A DNA stretch of 64,000 nucleotides from Sphingomonas sp. PP-F2F-A104-K0414 (lineage in GTDB: Bacteria > Pseudomonadota > Alphaproteobacteria > Sphingomonadales > Sphingomonadaceae): positions 434,001-498,000 of the forward strand of contig NZ_SLYD01000001.1 of assembly GCF_004340945.1 (NCBI RefSeq), read 5' to 3'. Positions 1 to 10,347 of the stretch are shown here, piece by piece. Position 1 is the first letter of the stretch. Each line of letters begins with the position of its first letter. A program made the position numbers and the translations under genes. The notes under the pieces are model-generated. The model saw only the letters and a list, made by a program, of their open reading frames with translations. It did not search any database and was not told where the DNA came from.

Positions 1-626
1 CACATCTCGATGATCCGGCGCGAGGCGACGCGGCACGAGGCGATCAGCGCGTTCAGATCGGCGCGGCACCAGTCGGGCGTACGCGTCTGATGCATCACCA
101 GGTTGAGCAGGTCCTCGTTGTAGACACCCTGCTTCCACAGCTTCACCGGCGGGATGCGAATCCCCTCCTGGAAGATGCTGGTCGCGTCGATCGGCATCGA
201 TCCGGGCACCTTGCCGCCGATGTCGCTCATATGCCCGAACATCGAGGTGTAGGCGACGACGCGGCCGTCCTTGAGCACCGGCATCAGGACGAGCCAGTCG
301 TTGAGGTGGCTGATCGCGCCCTGCACCGAATAGGGATCGTTGAGGAAGATCAGGTCGCCGTCCTCGACGGTGCCGTCATAGCTTTCTAGGAACGGGCCGA
401 TATACGAGCCGAACTGGCCGACGATCCTGCGGCCCTTGCTGTCGGCGATCAGCGGGAAGGCGTCGCCCTGTTCGCGGATGCCGGGCGACATCGCAGTGCG
501 GACGAGCGTCGCGTCCATCTCGATGCGGGCGTTGCGGAGCGCGTTTTCGATCACCTCCAGCGTGACGGGATCGATCGGCACCGTCTCGAACGGTGTGGCG
601 TTGGCCTGGATGATGCGTGCGGGCAT
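1..626 (-). CDS. hyuB: Hydantoinase B/oxoprolinase family subunit, N-terminal part (cut by window edge)
   Basis: This is the first 208 codons of a HyuB-type subunit, the partner of HyuA in ATP-dependent N-methylhydantoinase, 5-oxoprolinase or acetone-carboxylase-like enzymes acting in the cytoplasm. The start reads MPARIIQANATPFETV and continues with the family hallmarks VTLEVIENALR, RTAMSPGIREQGDAF, an LNDPY segment and HMSDIGGKVPGS. The ATG at 626 follows a GAGAGG ribosome site and lies 10 bases after the hyuA stop, so the two form an operon. The 3' end lies outside the window. Because hyuA is frameshifted, this subunit may have lost its partner. The exact substrate cannot be told from sequence. 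Confidence 0.85.
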   Translation of the reverse strand, partial: MPARIIQANATPFETVPIDPVTLEVIENALRNARIEMDATLVRTAMSPGIREQGDAFPLIADSKGRRIVGQFGSYIGPFLESYDGTVEDGDLIFLNDPYSVQGAISHLNDWLVLMPVLKDGRVVAYTSMFGHMSDIGGKVPGSMPIDATSIFQEGIRIPPVKLWKQGVYNEDLLNLVMHQTRTPDWCRADLNALIASCRVASRRIIEM

Positions 627-636
627 GATGGTCCTC

Positions 637-2684
637 TCAGGCCAGATTGATCAGGATGTTGCCGACCGAGTCGACGATGCCGGTGCAGCCGCCTTCGATC
701 AGCGTCGTGGAATCCATCTCGACGATGATCGCCGGGCCGGGGATGACGTCGCCGGCGCGCAGTTTCGACCGGTCGTAGATGACCGCAGGACGCATCGCGC
801 CGTCGGTCCAGAGCTCGTGGTCGCGCAGTTTGGCGGCGATGGGGTCGCCGTTGCCTTCCCTCAGCACGGGCGGCTTGAGATCAAGCAGCGGCCCGAGTGC
901 CACGGCGCGCAAGTTCACGAGTTCGTGCGCGGTTTCCATGTTGAAGGTGAACAGCCGGTGATGCTCTTCGTCGAACCGCGCGGCGACGCCGGCGAGCCCG
1001 TCGCGCGCGAGGGTCTCGGCATCGATCGACAGCGGCACCTCGAACGCCTGGCCTTCGTAGCGAACGTCGATCTCGAACAACGAGGTGATGTCGCTGTCCG
1101 CGATCCCCTCTGCGGCGAGTTCGGCGCGGGTCTGCGCGGCCATCTCGTTGAGGATCGCCTGGACTTCGCTCTCGTCGGTCTCGTTGAACCGGCGCGAGAA
1201 GCTGCGCGCGGTCTCGGTCCGCATCTGCGTGGTGGCGTCGCCGAGCGCGCACAGCACGCCCGGGCTGACTGGCGACACCGCGGGCCAACTGCCCATCAAC
1301 CGCGCGACCGCGTTGACGTGGAGTGGCCCCGCCCCGCCGAACCCCATCAATGCGAAGTGCCGCGGATCATAGCCGTGCTGGACCGAGATCATGCGGAGCG
1401 CACCGAACATGTTCTCGTTGACGATATCGATGATCCCGCGCGCCGCCTGCATCAGGCCAATGCCGAGCTTGTCGGCGATCCCCTGCACGGCAATCTTGGC
1501 GCCCTCGCGGTCGAGCTTGAACGCGCCGCCGAGCAGCGATTCAGGCAGATAGCCGAGCACGACATTGGTGTCGGTCACGGTCGGCTCGACGCCGCCTTTG
1601 CCGTACGCAACCGGCCCCGGCACGGGCCCGCGGACCGCGGACCTACCCGCAGCGCGTTGGTCAGTTCGGGGACGTAGGCGATCGAGCCGCCGCCAGCGCC
1701 GACCGTCTTCACGTCGAGCGCGGACGCTCGCACCGCCAGATGGCCTACCTCGGTAGTGCGTACTCGGCGCGCCTCGAGATTCTCGATCAGCGCAACGTCG
1801 GTCGACGTGCCCCCGACGTCGAGCGTCAGGATGTTGCGGATGCCCGCGTTCTTGCCGACCCACAATGCGCCGGTCACGCCGCCCGCTGGCCCCGACATCA
1901 GCAGCGACACCGGATGCTCCTCAGCCTTTTCCGACGACATCAGCCCGCCATCGGAGCGCAGCAACGATAGGCTCCCCGCCATGCCGCTGTCGCGCAGCTT
2001 GGTGCGCAGGTTGCGGACATAGTTGCTCATGATCGGGCGAACGGCGGCGTTGGCGACGGTCGTCAGCGTGCGCTCGTATTCCTGCATCTCGGGCAGCACG
2101 ACATGGCTCAGCGACAGCGGCACGTCGGGCAGGATCTCCGCCGCCAGCTCGGCCTCGCGCAGTTCGTGCGCGCCGTTCAGATACGCGTTGATCAACGACA
2201 CCGTCAGCGCCTCGATCCCTTGCGCCTTCAACGCCTCCAGCGCCGCACGGATATCGGCATCGTCGATCGGACGGACCTCGTTGCCCTGCGCATCCATCCG
2301 CCCGGCGATCTCGACGGTATCCTCCAGCGCGGCGAGCGGCTCGGGCTTCGGCCAGACGATCCAGCCGGCAAGGCCCCCGGGCACGAAGCTGCGCGCGATC
2401 TGCATGATCTGGCGATAGCCCTCGCTTGTGACGAGACCGACGCGCGCCCCCTTGCCTTCCAGCACCGCGTTGGTCGCGACGGTCGTGCCGTGGAGGAAGA
2501 ACTCGACCTCGGCAGGCGTGATCCCCGCCTCCGCGCAGATCGCGTCGACCCCGGTCAGGATACCAACCGAGCTGTCGTGCGGCGTCGACGGCGTCTTGTG
2601 CCGCCAGAACCCGCTGCTTTCCTGATCCAGCAGCAGCAGGTCGGTGAAAGTCCCACCGACATCGACGCCCAAACGATAAGCCAT
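637..2684 (-). pseudogene. hyuA: Hydantoinase A/oxoprolinase subunit with a -1 frameshift
   Basis: The gene encodes a HyuA-type ATP-binding subunit. It starts at ATG 2684 (MAYRLGVDVGGTFTDLLL, the actin-like phosphate loop) and continues in one frame through DVGGTSTDVALI and VGAGGGSIAY to RVGPRSAG near 1632. The rest (PGPVAYGKGG, EPTVTDTNVVLGYLP, FGGAGPLHVNAVA) is in the neighbouring frame. The family pattern GPRSAGxxPGPxxYGxGG spans the break, and one base is missing around 1625-1635 in a GC-rich run. The total of 2,048 nt is one base short of a 683-codon frame, about the normal family length. It may be a real frameshift mutation or a sequencing error. The neighbouring aldehyde dehydrogenase is also broken, which favours real decay. 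Confidence 0.8.
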
Positions 2685-2873
2685 GATGTCCCCGCTATGA
2701 TGATCGCGCGGCCACCATCCGGGCCGGCGCTTTTGCTGGGGCCTTCCTAGAACCGCGCGATGACGCGATTGGCCCGCGTCACCGCGACTATCCGCTGTGC
2801 GACTTTTCGGGCGTGGCGATTGGTCACGCGCGGCCACGTTCATCACGGTGTTAGCCTTGCAGGAGAAGCCGTC
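2685..2873. promoter_or_regulatory. Divergent gap between hyuAB and the aldehyde dehydrogenase pseudogene
   Basis: This 189-base spacer separates two divergent catabolic genes and presumably carried both promoters. I see no convincing -35/-10 pair or operator. An AGGAGAAG ribosome site at about 2860-2868 precedes the rightward ATG. Confidence 0.3.
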
Positions 2874-4010
2874 ATGATCGTCCGCCCCGAACTTCGCGCC
2901 GACACGCGCGCCTTCCTCGATCGCCGTGCGACGGGGTCAGGATTGCTGATCGGCGGCGCGTGGCAGTAGGCCGAGGGAGGGCGTACGCTCGGAACGCTAG
3001 ACCCGGCGACCGGTGAAGAGATCGGCCGCATCGCCTCCGCCTCGGCGGGCGACGTCGACCAGGCGGTAATCGCTGCGCGCGTGGCCTTTGACGGCTGGCG
3101 CACCACCACTCCGGTCAACCGGGCACGCATATTGTGGGCGATCGCCGACCTAATCGAGGCGCATGTCGACGAACTCGCCGAACTGAAGACGCTTGACCAG
3201 GGCAAGCCGCTGTTCGTCGCGCGCTGGGCCGAGATCCCCGGTGCGATCAACCAGTTCCGCTTTTTCGCCGGCCAGGCGATGGCGATCGAGGGCAATACGA
3301 TCGAAAGCTCGATCGATTACCAGCCGGCGGGCAAGCAGATCTCGACCTGGACTCTCCGCGAACCCGTCGGCGTGGTCGCGGCAATCGTGCCGTGGAACTC
3401 GCCGCTGGTGCTGACCGCGATGAAGCTCGCCCCCGCGCTGGCGGCCGGCTGCACGATCGTCCTGAAACCGGCGGAGGACACCTCGCTCAGCGCCCTCCGG
3501 CTCGGCGAACTGATGACGCAGGCGGGGCTGCCCGCGGGCGTGCTCAACATCGTCACCGGGCTGGGCAGCGAGACCGGCGCTGCGCTCGCCGCGCATCCGA
3601 GGGTCGACAAGATCGCGTTCACCGGCTCGACCCAGACCGGCCGCGCGATCCTCGATGCGGCGAAGACCAACTTCAAGCGCGTCACGCTCGAACTCGGCGG
3701 CAAGTCGCCCGCGATCGTGCTGCCCGACGCCGATCTCAACCTCGCCATCCCCGGCGTCGCCAACGCGATCTTCTTCAACGCAGGGCAAGTCTGCATCGCC
3801 GGCTCGCGGCTCTACGTGCACCGCTCGATCCACGACCAGGTGATCGCGGGTGTGGTCGCCTATGCGAACGGCCTCGCAATTGGCCACGGCCTCGACCCCG
3901 CGACGCAGATGGGCCCACTCGTGTCCGCGCGACAGGCCGAGCGCGTCACGAGCTTCGTTACCGGCGCAAGGGACGAGGGCGCGACCGTGCATGTCGCCGA
4001 CCCCACGCGC
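2874..4010 (+). pseudogene. NAD(P)-dependent aldehyde dehydrogenase, nonsense codon and 3' truncation
   Basis: The reading frame from ATG 2874 (MIVRPELRADTRAFLD) is a classical aldehyde dehydrogenase. An in-frame TAG at 2967-2969 interrupts the N-terminal segment (IGGAWQ, stop, AEGGRTLGTLDPATGEEIG). After it the same frame carries VVAAIVPWNSPL, TIVLKPAEDTS, FTGSTQTGR, the catalytic Glu in LELGGKSP and the catalytic Cys in NAGQVCIAGSR. Similarity stops near TVHVADP at about 4010. The last 150 or so residues (NAD-domain end and oligomerisation tail) are missing, and the next bases belong to tssF read on the other strand. It diverges from hyuA and probably once processed an aldehyde in the same pathway. 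It cannot make an active full-length enzyme. Confidence 0.85.
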
Positions 4011-4014
4011 CTCG

Positions 4015-5399
4015 TCGACCAGGATCCGCAAATTCGCCTGCCCCGGCCGCAACCGAGTCGCCAGCGCGCGATTGGTGACCAACCCGGTGATCCCCAGTTC
4101 CGCGACGTTGCGCGCGAGCATCGGGTCATCGGGCGACGACAGGCTGATCCAAGTCTCGGTGCCGATGTAATCGCTCTCGCGGCGTTGCCGGGTCTCGAGT
4201 TCGCTCAACCGTCGCAGCCGCCGCTTGAGCGCGTAATACAGCGGCCGCACGCCGCGTTGCGCGCGCCGCGCGTACAGCGGCAGCGCGGGCGCACCCTGTG
4301 CTTCGCCGCGCGCATATCCGGTCACGCTGCCCAGCCGGTATACCTCGTAATCGAGCAGTCCGACCCGGTCGGGGATCACCAGATGCTCCTCGCGACGGCG
4401 ATCGACGATTACCCGGTCGAACCGGCGCTCGAACAGGTTGATTGCCGGCGTCGCGAACAATTTGAGCGTATCGGTCGACGTGCTACCGACCAGCGCGTCG
4501 ACCGGCCGTCCGAACACCAGCACGATGTCGACCTCGCGCTCCGCCCTGGCGAACCCCGCCGCCAGCCCGGTCAGCCGCGCGAACCGGAATTTCTCGGGCA
4601 TCGCGAAATATTCGCACAGCAGGCGATAGCCCCGGAACGACCGCGCATCGCCGGGCAGCAGCGCTTCGTCCGCTCCGAAGCCCATCGCCTCGACCGTGCC
4701 CGCGGCCACGCTCCACGGATCGCGCCGACCACGCTCGGGCGAACAGACGCGCACGCCGATACAGTCGGTCATCATCTGCTGGAACAACAGGTTCGGCATG
4801 TCCTGCCCGCCATCGACGAACATCGGCAGCGTATCGATCGCCAGCGCGGACAGCGCCGCCGGGCTGGTCGCCGCCAACCGGATCCGCAACCCCGCCGCGC
4901 CCTGTGCCGCATCGGTCGCCCCCGCGACCGATGCGCGGGTCGGCAGATACTCCACCGCCGCCACCCGGATTGGCCACAAGGTGACGTCCAACCCGGTGCG
5001 GAACTGGACGCGCGCATGCGCATCGCCGTCGAGCCACGCCTGGATCGCCGATCCGCGCGGGTGGACCACGCCCTTGATCAGTGCCTCGTCGCCCTCCCGC
5101 GGCACATATTGCAAAATCGCCATCGCCGGCGTCGGCGCCAGATAATGTGGATAGAGCGCGTCGAGCAGATATTGCGTGAACGCCGGAAACTGATCATCCA
5201 GCCGCAACTGCACGCGGGCATTCAGGTACGCGACCCCCTCCAGCAGGCGCTCGACATGCGGGTCGGGATCGGTCGGCGCATCAATTCCCAGCCGACCGGC
5301 GACCTGGCGATGCTCCTCGGAAAACTCGACCGCGCGCCGACGGAGATACAGAAGCTCGTCGTTATAATGCCGAAGCAGACGTGGATCGGTCGCGGTCAC
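4015..5399 (-). pseudogene. tssF: Type VI secretion baseplate protein TssF, 3'-truncated
   Basis: The frame begins at GTG 5399 behind a GGAG ribosome site and reads MTATDPRLLRHYNDELLYLR, then EFSEEHRQVAGRLG, DPHVERLLEGVAYLNARV, the FPAFTQYLLDALYPHYLAP block, and later FRGYRLLCEYFAMPEKFRF, all typical of TssF (VasA/ImpG), a baseplate wedge subunit. Similarity ends at about TNRALATRLRPGQANLRI, roughly residue 460 of a protein usually near 600 residues. After that the frame reads through the complement of the aldehyde dehydrogenase gene without homology. The C-terminal quarter is lost at the same junction that truncates the dehydrogenase, so the product should be non-functional. Confidence 0.88.
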
Positions 5400-6492
5400 G
5401 TCGCGGCTCCAGCCTGAACGCGGTTGTGGCCGTCCGCAGGGCTATGGGATCGGATGCAGCTGTCATCGCGGGTGTAGCCATGGCTGTGGCTATGACCTTG
5501 GGAGATCGTCGTACAGCGCCGGCTCCGCCCAGCCCCGCGCGCACTGGGGCGTACGCCAGTGATTGAACCACGCGCCACGGTTCTTGCTTTTATTGGTCGC
5601 AAATCCGTCGCTACGCTAATCGACACGAGGCACCGGGACCATTCGAAGCGACGCGCCGGGCTTGCCGATATCGCGGTGCTCGAACGAAGTACGCCCGCGC
5701 AGTGCTTTTCCGATATCCCCACGCAGTGCGACCGACGCCGCGCCGCCTGGCCGGCGTGGCGACGGAAATAACCCGGTTCCCCTAGACGGCATTGCGCCGT
5801 TGGATCCGTCGCCACCCTTTCGTCGCCACGCCCCCGGACCCGACGGACGCGACACACAGCACGAACGGAATCGCGACGTCCCGGCGCGCGACGGATTTCG
5901 CCGGGCATACGAGCACGAAGCTTGGGTCCGACCGTCAAACCACGCGGGTCGAGCGTAGTAAGGGCCGTATCGACCCGCTCAACTAACAAGGGTCTGACTG
6001 CGCGCGCCTGTCCGTCGATGGGTGAGTCAATCGACGAGCACCACGCCTGCCGTGTGGAGCCGACCGCGCATCCACTCGCGTTATATGGGGAAATATATAG
6101 GGAAATCGTCGCCGGTCGCGACGACCGCTGGACGATGTAATTCTCCGGGCGGGCCGGCGCAGCGACACCTGTGCAATCGGCGATCAGGTAGGCAGCATCG
6201 CAAAATACGGCCTGGCGACTGACAAGCGCCGCCAGCCGGTCGCCATGATGCCGTTGCACGCGGGGCGTGGCGGCGATCACGTCGCCACGCCGATCTGATC
6301 ATCAGCGGAAGCGAGCACCGATCTAGTATGCCCCCCCGCGCCCCCGCCTACGCTGGAATTTCGTCCTGCGTGCGAGAAGGATGTCGTAGTTTTTTCGTCA
6401 ATCCCGCCGATGTCATCGGCATCGAAACCCTCCGCGTACCGCTGTCGCGCGGTGTGGCGAACAGGATGGATTGGCCCGCCACTGTCCAGCCG
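5400..6492. other. 1.1 kb without an intact gene inside the type VI locus
   Basis: A complete type VI operon would have the rest of tssC, hcp and tssE here. I translated both strands by eye and found only short, compositionally biased frames with no Hcp or TssE signature. The open frame continuing from tssC to 6277 is out of homology. The stretch therefore looks like degraded or replaced sequence rather than a gene. Confidence 0.6.
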
Positions 6493-6798
6493 GCCGCGCC
6501 AGGCACTTTCCAGCGCTTGGAAATCAGGGTGATGCAGCACGAGATTGACCTGCTCGGACAGCTTGCGGTCGATCGACGATATCATGCTCTCGATCGTTCC
6601 GAGCACGTCGGTCGAAACGATGGTCGAACCCGCAAGCGCCTGTTCGGCCAGCGTCCGCACCGCCATCTCGACGCGGCTCTTCGCCTCGTCGGACTTCGGC
6701 TTGAACTCCTTTTGCAGCAATGCCGAGAAGTCGTCGATGCTAAGATCTTCCGCGGTGCCGGTCTGTAGCTCTGTTGCAAGATTCGGATTGCTGGCCAT
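6493..6798 (-). pseudogene. tssC: Type VI secretion sheath protein TssC, N-terminal fragment
   Basis: The start at ATG 6798, preceded by AAAGGGGAT, gives MASNPNLATELQ. This is followed by the TssC (VipB) N-terminal helix region, including EQALAGSTIVSTDVLGTIESM and the LVLHHPDFQALESAWRG block, where family members continue into the large sheath domain. Homology stops after about 102 residues of a normal 490 or so. The open frame runs on to 6277 with unrelated, arginine/threonine-rich sequence. Without the rest of TssC no contractile sheath can form. tssB lies 35 bases upstream in the usual tssB-tssC order. Confidence 0.85.
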
Positions 6799-6833
6799 GA
6801 TGGTCTATCCCCTTTGGGAAACACGCGGGAGGG

Positions 6834-7343
6834 TTAGGCGTCGCTGTCTGCGCGCGCCTTGGATTCGGCGGCGAGCGTCCCGAGCAACTCCGGATTCGCC
6901 AGCAGTCGCTTGATAACGTCCTCAGCCTTGTCCTTGCCGTCCATATACGCCAGCAGATCGGACAGTTCCTGGCGTGCATCAAGCAGCTTGGCAGTGGCGG
7001 GCAATTGCTTGGCGACGCCGCCCGGCGTGAAATCATCCATCGCGTTGAAGGTCAGGTCGACCGACAATTTGCCGTCGCCGGTCAACGTGTTGTCGACGTT
7101 GAACGCCGCGCGCGGCGCGATCCCCTTCTGGAAGTCGCCGAAATTGTCCATATCGACATTGACGAAATCGCGCTCTGCCATCGGCTTCTTGTCCTTTTCG
7201 GACTTACCCGAGAGATCAGATAGAATGCCCATCACGAACGGCAGCGAAACCTTCTCGACCGATCCATAGGTTTGCACCTCATATTCGATATGGACCCTAG
7301 GTGAACGGTTTCGTTTGATGAACTTCTGTCCGTCCTGCGCCAT
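6834..7343 (-). CDS. tssB: Type VI secretion sheath small subunit TssB
   Basis: The protein has 169 residues, normal for TssB (VipA), which pairs with TssC to build the contractile sheath in the cytoplasm. Visible landmarks are KFIKRNRSPRVHIEYEV near the N-terminus, LPFVMGILSDLSG, the RDFVNVDMDNFGDF motif and a C-terminal helix with QELSDLLAYMDGK. The start is placed at ATG 7343 (MAQDGQ) behind a GGGGGG ribosome site; a TTG four codons upstream would sit inside that site. The gene is intact, but its partner tssC and the rest of the operon are broken, so it is probably a relic awaiting decay. Confidence 0.9.
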   Translation of the reverse strand: MAQDGQKFIKRNRSPRVHIEYEVQTYGSVEKVSLPFVMGILSDLSGKSEKDKKPMAERDFVNVDMDNFGDFQKGIAPRAAFNVDNTLTGDGKLSVDLTFNAMDDFTPGGVAKQLPATAKLLDARQELSDLLAYMDGKDKAEDVIKRLLANPELLGTLAAESKARADSDA

Positions 7344-7434
7344 GACACCCCCCAATATTTCTTAATTCATGTTATTTTATATTTTTTAGCAAATGTAGGA
7401 ACTATTGACAGCCGCCAGATGTGGCACTTTAAAG

Positions 7435-8646
7435 TTATTGTTCACTTTCGCTATTCACCGATTCTTCCGTAAATGCCAACAATCTTTGTGCATCATCCAT
7501 CGCACTCGGTGCGATTTCTCCAAGAAGCTGAAGAAAGTCCATCTCGACCCACGCGCGGATGCGCCTCAGCATCAATGGCACCGGGCTGGTCGGCTCGTGT
7601 TCAACGAAGAACCGGGCGATCGCATCCATCGTCACGATGACGTCGCCACGCGACTGGGGCGTGGTGATGACAAATCCCTTGGGCCTCGGCGTAGCCTCGG
7701 CAAAGCCCGTATCCGCTCCACTGCCAGCGGTGGCAGGATAGACCGCCGCCACACCGTGCGCCTCTGGTTGATCCTTCGGAAACACGACAAGCAAGCGGTC
7801 GCAATCGTCGACGATCACCTTGAGAAGATTTAACACCGGGCCGAGGCTCGCGCTGTCGCCGGCTCGCGCGTCGTAGATGGCGTTGAGTTCGTACAAGCCG
7901 CCCGACAGCGTCGCGAACTGCACCCGTGACACCTCAACCTGTTCGCGGAGCTCCAGCGCGAGACGCTGTAGCGCCTCGGGGGCGATCCCCGTATCGTCAC
8001 CGCCGACTCCGGCCTCCGCATCGGCGGCACGCGCGTCAGCCGACAGTGCTCGCAGGATCATCCGCAGCGTCCGGCCGCCGTCGCGGTTCGGTCGGACGGT
8101 GCGCGCCTGGGTGGCACTGATCTTACCGCTCTCAACCTGCGCGGCAAGCGCGGCCTCGTCCTCGGGAGACCATTCCGCGGTCGGCCCGCACGACTGGGCG
8201 ATCATCGCCGGCGTGAAGCCCTGTTGCGCCGGTGACGGCATTTTTGCGATCGCGGCCCGCTGCAACGGCAGCGTCAGCGCAGCAGGTCGCGCCAGCGCGG
8301 ACAATTCGTTGATCCTGGCCACCACCATGTCATCGGCGGGCCCGGGATGAAACGCCTCCCAGAACAGCGCGGCATAGCCCTTCACCAGTGCCAGCGCGGC
8401 ATTTGCCAGCGCGAAGTCACCGATCCGCACTGCTGCTTGCAATGCTACCAGTGCGGGTGCCTGATCCTTGGTACGTTGTAGAAAGACATCGCACCGCTGG
8501 ATCAATTGTATCAACTCTTGCGGCTTCTGGTTTGCGAAGTCGCCGGGGGCATCCTCGATATCGCGAAACTCGGGGTCACCGCGCAGATCCGGTCCGCATG
8601 GATTGTCGCCGTCGAATGGCTGGATAAGCGTTTCGTAATCGAGCAC
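7435..8646 (-). CDS. tssA: Type VI secretion protein TssA (ImpA N-terminal domain)
   Basis: This 403-residue protein begins MLDYETLIQPFDGDNPCGPDLRGDPEF, the ImpA-N signature, followed by a helical region including LVKGYAALFWEAFHPGP and a C-terminal helical tail. TssA proteins prime or cap tail-tube and sheath assembly at the baseplate. The start is GTG 8646, because a TAG lies two codons upstream in frame. The gene is the first of the leftward type VI remnant and precedes tssB by 91 AT-rich bases. It appears intact, but the cluster lacks a complete sheath, tube and baseplate. Confidence 0.88.
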   Translation of the reverse strand: MLDYETLIQPFDGDNPCGPDLRGDPEFRDIEDAPGDFANQKPQELIQLIQRCDVFLQRTKDQAPALVALQAAVRIGDFALANAALALVKGYAALFWEAFHPGPADDMVVARINELSALARPAALTLPLQRAAIAKMPSPAQQGFTPAMIAQSCGPTAEWSPEDEAALAAQVESGKISATQARTVRPNRDGGRTLRMILRALSADARAADAEAGVGGDDTGIAPEALQRLALELREQVEVSRVQFATLSGGLYELNAIYDARAGDSASLGPVLNLLKVIVDDCDRLLVVFPKDQPEAHGVAAVYPATAGSGADTGFAEATPRPKGFVITTPQSRGDVIVTMDAIARFFVEHEPTSPVPLMLRRIRAWVEMDFLQLLGEIAPSAMDDAQRLLAFTEESVNSESEQ

Positions 8647-9744
8647 GACCTACACGCCCGCCCCGACTGAAGCTCGGACTCGCGCTCCACGTGCTTTAAG
8701 ACTTTCACCAGTTTGGGACCGCTCACAGCGCATCATTGCTTCCCCGAAATTTGACAAAGCCATGGCTTGACTGACCGATACTGCATATCGGGTCGACACA
8801 TTTTGGTAATTACGTGATATCTATCGATTCTTGTATTTGCGGAGTAGACGTCCGAAATACTTCCCCGTCAAGCGAGTCTATTTTACATATTTTGTGAACG
8901 GACTTTGAATATTTCCAATATACCGTCATGGTTTGCTAGAAAAGTTCGAATAAATTTGGATATTAACTTTCTGAACGATGATAAGAAGGTAACGTATATC
9001 AAGTATATTTTGTTGGAATTCATGACTGAACGAGAAGGGATATCGGCGGAACGCCGGTAACGGCAACGCGCTACGGCGAGCGCTTCCCCGATTTCATGAG
9101 CAACGCAAAACCGATCCTAGCCGCCCTTGGATCACCAGATCCGCATCTCGAGAGACCCCGCGTCACCGGATTCCGACATCCCCCACTCCTAAATGCTGTG
9201 GCCGCGAAAGCGGGCGGCGACATCGACGCCGTACGCGCTAGGAACCATGTCGCGAAGAAACGTCGGCAGATGTCGATGCGGTTACCGTTGGAAGCCCAAA
9301 ACCCGGGAGATGTCCGACAGCGTCACCACCGAGTTCGCGGTTCGGCGACGCTAGCACCTCCGCCAACGGTACGGTACGCCTGTTCTGATCAGCAAGATTG
9401 GGGATCGCGGGGTGTTCCGGATTACCGAATTCGCGTCGAAGTGACGGGCCTAAGCCTATCTGATGTTATTTGAGATAGACGACGAGCAGGATCCATCTTG
9501 AGCGCTGTGTCGATGCTATAGAAAATATAGCAGCAGAATATTAGGAAACCGTTCAGCTCGACATTATAGTTCCAGAGCAGCATAACGGTTCTTAGCGAAC
9601 GAAATTATATTTATCCGAAAGGATCACTGGAAGTTTTTGCCTTATTCGATCGATTACGTTGGGCAATTGCGGACGTGAAGACCTTGCAATAGACATTAGC
9701 CGGAAGCTGGTTCCAACCTGTCATTCCAAGCAAGGGGGTTCGCA
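8647..9744. other. 1.1 kb gap upstream of tssA, partly AT-rich
   Basis: No gene is recognisable on either strand. Two blocks (about 8,780-9,030 and 9,480-9,660) are much richer in A and T than the rest of the window, which may mark the tssA promoter or imported DNA. A rightward 125-codon open frame (9096-9473) has no family features and unconvincing codon use, so I do not call it. Confidence 0.55.
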
Positions 9745-10347
9745 ATGGTCACCAGAGGATTCACCGGTCGCGGCTCGGGCGAACAGTCCAGCCGGATTCC
9801 GCCGGGCCAGCATCCCGTGGAGGATTTCCCCGTCCTGTCTGCCGGACCCACGCCGCACGTGGAGCCCTCCGATTGGAAATTCACGGTCAAGATCGGTCCA
9901 AAGCCCGTCAAGGTCTGGAACTGGAACGAATTCAACGCGCTGCGCAAGACGCAGATGACTCGGGATATTCACTGCGTCACCTCCTGGTCCAAGCTGGATA
10001 CCATTTGGGAGGGCGTGCTCATCGAAGACATACTCGCCGATGCTGGGCTCGATCGGCCCACCGATTTCGTCTTGGCGCACTGCTACGATAAATATTCGAC
10101 GAACATGCCGCTGGCCGACCTTCTGTCGGGCAAGGCGATGGTCGCCCTCACCTATGCGAACAAGCCGCTTCCGCGCGATCATGGAGGGCCGGCGCGCCTT
10201 CTGGTCCCGCATCTCTATTTCTGGAAGTCCGCCAAGTGGGTGAATGCGCTGCAATTCACGACGCGCGACGAGGCGGGATTCTGGGAGGGGCACGGCTACC
10301 ATATTTACGGCGATCCGTGGCGCGAGCAGCGATACACCAATGACTGA
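9745..10347 (+). CDS. Sulfite-oxidase-like molybdopterin-dependent oxidoreductase
   Basis: This is a 200-residue soluble molybdopterin-binding protein of the oxidoreductase/YedY-SUOX fold. Key segments are WKFTVKIGPKPVKVWNWNEF, DIHCVTSWSKLDTIWEGV (the Cys is the expected molybdenum ligand), PLADLLSG, LPRDHGGPARLLVPHLYFWKSAKWV and EAGFWEGHGYHIYGDPW. No Tat signal is present, unlike MsrP/YedY, so it is likely cytoplasmic. The ATG at 9745 follows an AGGGGG ribosome site. The stop overlaps the start of the next gene by 8 bases, indicating coupled expression with a flavin reductase that probably feeds it electrons. The substrate is unknown. Confidence 0.88.
   Translation: MVTRGFTGRGSGEQSSRIPPGQHPVEDFPVLSAGPTPHVEPSDWKFTVKIGPKPVKVWNWNEFNALRKTQMTRDIHCVTSWSKLDTIWEGVLIEDILADAGLDRPTDFVLAHCYDKYSTNMPLADLLSGKAMVALTYANKPLPRDHGGPARLLVPHLYFWKSAKWVNALQFTTRDEAGFWEGHGYHIYGDPWREQRYTND

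Noticed and set aside
5396..6280. 294-codon leftward open frame between tssF and tssC
   Set aside because: Checked for TssE and Hcp signatures and found none; Arg/Ser-rich and without a credible start.
9096..9473. 125-codon open frame upstream of the molybdoenzyme
   Set aside because: No domain, no ribosome site and irregular composition; looks like chance in a decayed gap.
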